In this document: positions 5,081-6,122 of the stretch, one piece after another
How the letters are laid out: every line of letters starts with the position of its first letter
Position numbering within the stretch: the first letter of the stretch is position 1
NCBI GenBank assembly: GCA_021781855.1
Contig: JAJXWC010000140.1
Location: forward strand, 1-6,122
DNA: 6,122 nt
Reading direction: 5' to 3'
From: Bacillota bacterium
Lineage (GTDB): Bacteria; Bacillota; Bacilli; Lactobacillales; Streptococcaceae
Program-made: the position numbers and the translations under genes
Notes under the pieces: generated by a model
What the model saw: the letters and a program-made list of their open reading frames with translations, nothing else
The model's database searches: none
Told to the model about the DNA's origin: nothing

Positions 5081-6122
5081 TTATAAACGAGCGTTAAGTT
5101 CGTCAGTCAATTCTTCATAACCAGGTTTTCCAAGCAAACCAAACATATTACGTTTGTAGCTTTCAACACCAGGTTGATTAAATGGATTGATGCCATTCAA
5201 GTAACCAGAAATTCCGATAGCAAGTTCGAAGAAATAAATGGTATAACCAAGTGTAAATTCGTCTTGAGCAGGCAATTCAACAATCAAGTTTGGTACATTG
5301 CCGTCTGTATGTGCAAGAAGCACACCGTCAGCGGCTTTTTTGTTGACATAATCTACGTCTTTTCCTTGAATATAAGCCAAACCGTCAAGGTCAGCTTCCA
5401 TTGTAGGAATAGTAATGTTTTTACGAGGTTTCGTGATACGGATAGCTGTCTCAAAAACAGTTCGTGTACCTTCCTGAATCCATTGACCCAAGCTGTGCAA
5501 ATCTGTTGAGAAGTTAGCTGATGTTGGGTAAATGCCTTTTTGGTCTTTTCCTTCAGACTCACCAGCAAGTTGTTTCCACCATTCGCCAAAATATTGAAGA
5601 CTTGGTTCGTAATTAATCAGAATTTCTGAGAATTTGCCTTTACGGTAGAGAATGTTACGCAGTGCAGCGTAAGCATAAGCATCATTTTCGCGAACATCTG
5701 TTTTTACATATTCTTTACGGGCAGCATTTGCGCCTTCCATAAGCTTCAAAATGTCGTGTCCAGCAGCAGCGATTGGTAAAAGTCCAACAGCTGTAAGAAC
5801 TGAGAAACGTCCTCCGACTGAATCTGGAACCACAAAAGTTTCCCAACCATTTGCATCTGCATTAACTTTAACAGCACCTTTAGCTTTATCTGTTGTTGCG
5901 TAGATACGACCATTTGCACCATCACGACCATATTTTTTCACGAGTAATTCTTCAAATACACGAAAAGCAATGGCAGGTTCAGTTGTTGTGCCTGACTTAG
6001 AGATGACATTGACAGAGAAATCTTTGTCAGCCACGAAATCAACAAGGTCAGCTAAATAGTTTGAACTGATAGAATTACCAGCATAGACTACAAGCGGTGC
6101 TTTGCGTTGTTCAGGTGTCTGA
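5081..6122 (-). CDS. pgi: Glucose-6-phosphate isomerase, N-terminus beyond the window
   Basis: This cytoplasmic enzyme of glycolysis and gluconeogenesis interconverts glucose 6-phosphate and fructose 6-phosphate. The window holds 346 C-terminal residues; about 100 N-terminal ones are missing if the protein has the usual 448 or so. In fragment numbering, the sugar-phosphate loop is SKSGTTTEPA (41-50). The first family signature holds DSVGGRFSVLTAVG (100-113), and the second is GINPFNQPGVESYKRN (310-325). The expected catalytic residues are E188 (GESEGK), H209 (DLHSLGQ) and K323, and their spacings of 21 and 114 fit the Bacillus-type enzyme. The frame stays open to the right edge (QTPEQRKAPLVVYAGNSISS...), so a GTG at 6034-6032 is an internal valine, not the start. 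The gene is convergent with the small gene and separated from it by a shared terminator. It appears intact as far as seen. Confidence 0.98.
   Translation of the reverse strand, partial: QTPEQRKAPLVVYAGNSISSNYLADLVDFVADKDFSVNVISKSGTTTEPAIAFRVFEELLVKKYGRDGANGRIYATTDKAKGAVKVNADANGWETFVVPDSVGGRFSVLTAVGLLPIAAAGHDILKLMEGANAARKEYVKTDVRENDAYAYAALRNILYRKGKFSEILINYEPSLQYFGEWWKQLAGESEGKDQKGIYPTSANFSTDLHSLGQWIQEGTRTVFETAIRITKPRKNITIPTMEADLDGLAYIQGKDVDYVNKKAADGVLLAHTDGNVPNLIVELPAQDEFTLGYTIYFFELAIGISGYLNGINPFNQPGVESYKRNMFGLLGKPGYEELTDELNARL

Noticed and set aside
5174..5509. Open frame of 111 codons antisense to pgi
   Set aside because: It lies wholly within the well-conserved pgi gene and has no start signals.
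6032..6034. GTG as the start of the isomerase
   Set aside because: The pgi frame continues to the window edge with conserved family sequence (LVVYAGNSISSNYLADLVDF), so this GTG is an internal valine.
1..6122. CRISPR array, prophage, toxin-antitoxin or transposase genes
   Set aside because: No regularly spaced repeats, integrase, transposase or paired small toxin-antitoxin genes were seen on either strand.

Overview
The window looks like a chromosomal segment of a low-GC Gram-positive bacterium, most likely Lactococcus. The basis is the AT-rich sequence with AAAGGAG-type ribosome binding sites, a Bacillus/lactic-type glucose-6-phosphate isomerase at the right edge, and the general look of the proteins. 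The genus is recognition by eye, not a database result.

Layout. On the minus strand at the left lie two tandem, homologous major facilitator (MFS) transporters. The left one (1-978) is cut by the window edge and lacks its C-terminus. The right one (1214-2428) is complete. A 620-base stretch without a protein-coding gene (2429-3048) separates them from a plus-strand operon. This stretch holds several copies of an intergenic repeat family, some of them also next to the transporters. The operon encodes an ECF-type sigma factor (3049-3540, GTG start) and, overlapping it by 13 bases, a one-pass membrane protein that is very probably its anti-sigma factor (3528-4526). A strong intrinsic terminator begins at the last codons of that gene. 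Next comes an 85-residue protein of unknown function (4779-5036) with its own likely promoter. A two-way terminator (5042-5073) then separates it from the convergent pgi gene (5081-6122, minus strand, N-terminus beyond the window).

How the genes work together. Sigma and anti-sigma form a typical signal-transduction pair: the membrane protein would hold the sigma factor until an envelope signal releases it. The regulon cannot be read from this window. The divergent transporters and the 85-residue protein are possible targets only by proximity. pgi is central glycolysis and appears independent.

The least ordinary material is the repeat content. Imperfect inverted repeats bracket the complete transporter gene. 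A related long/short pair of repeat blocks carries a perfect 8-bp hairpin in the long copy. The very short cytoplasmic part of the anti-sigma protein also deserves a second look. Nothing here amounts to a clearly new defence or mobile system.
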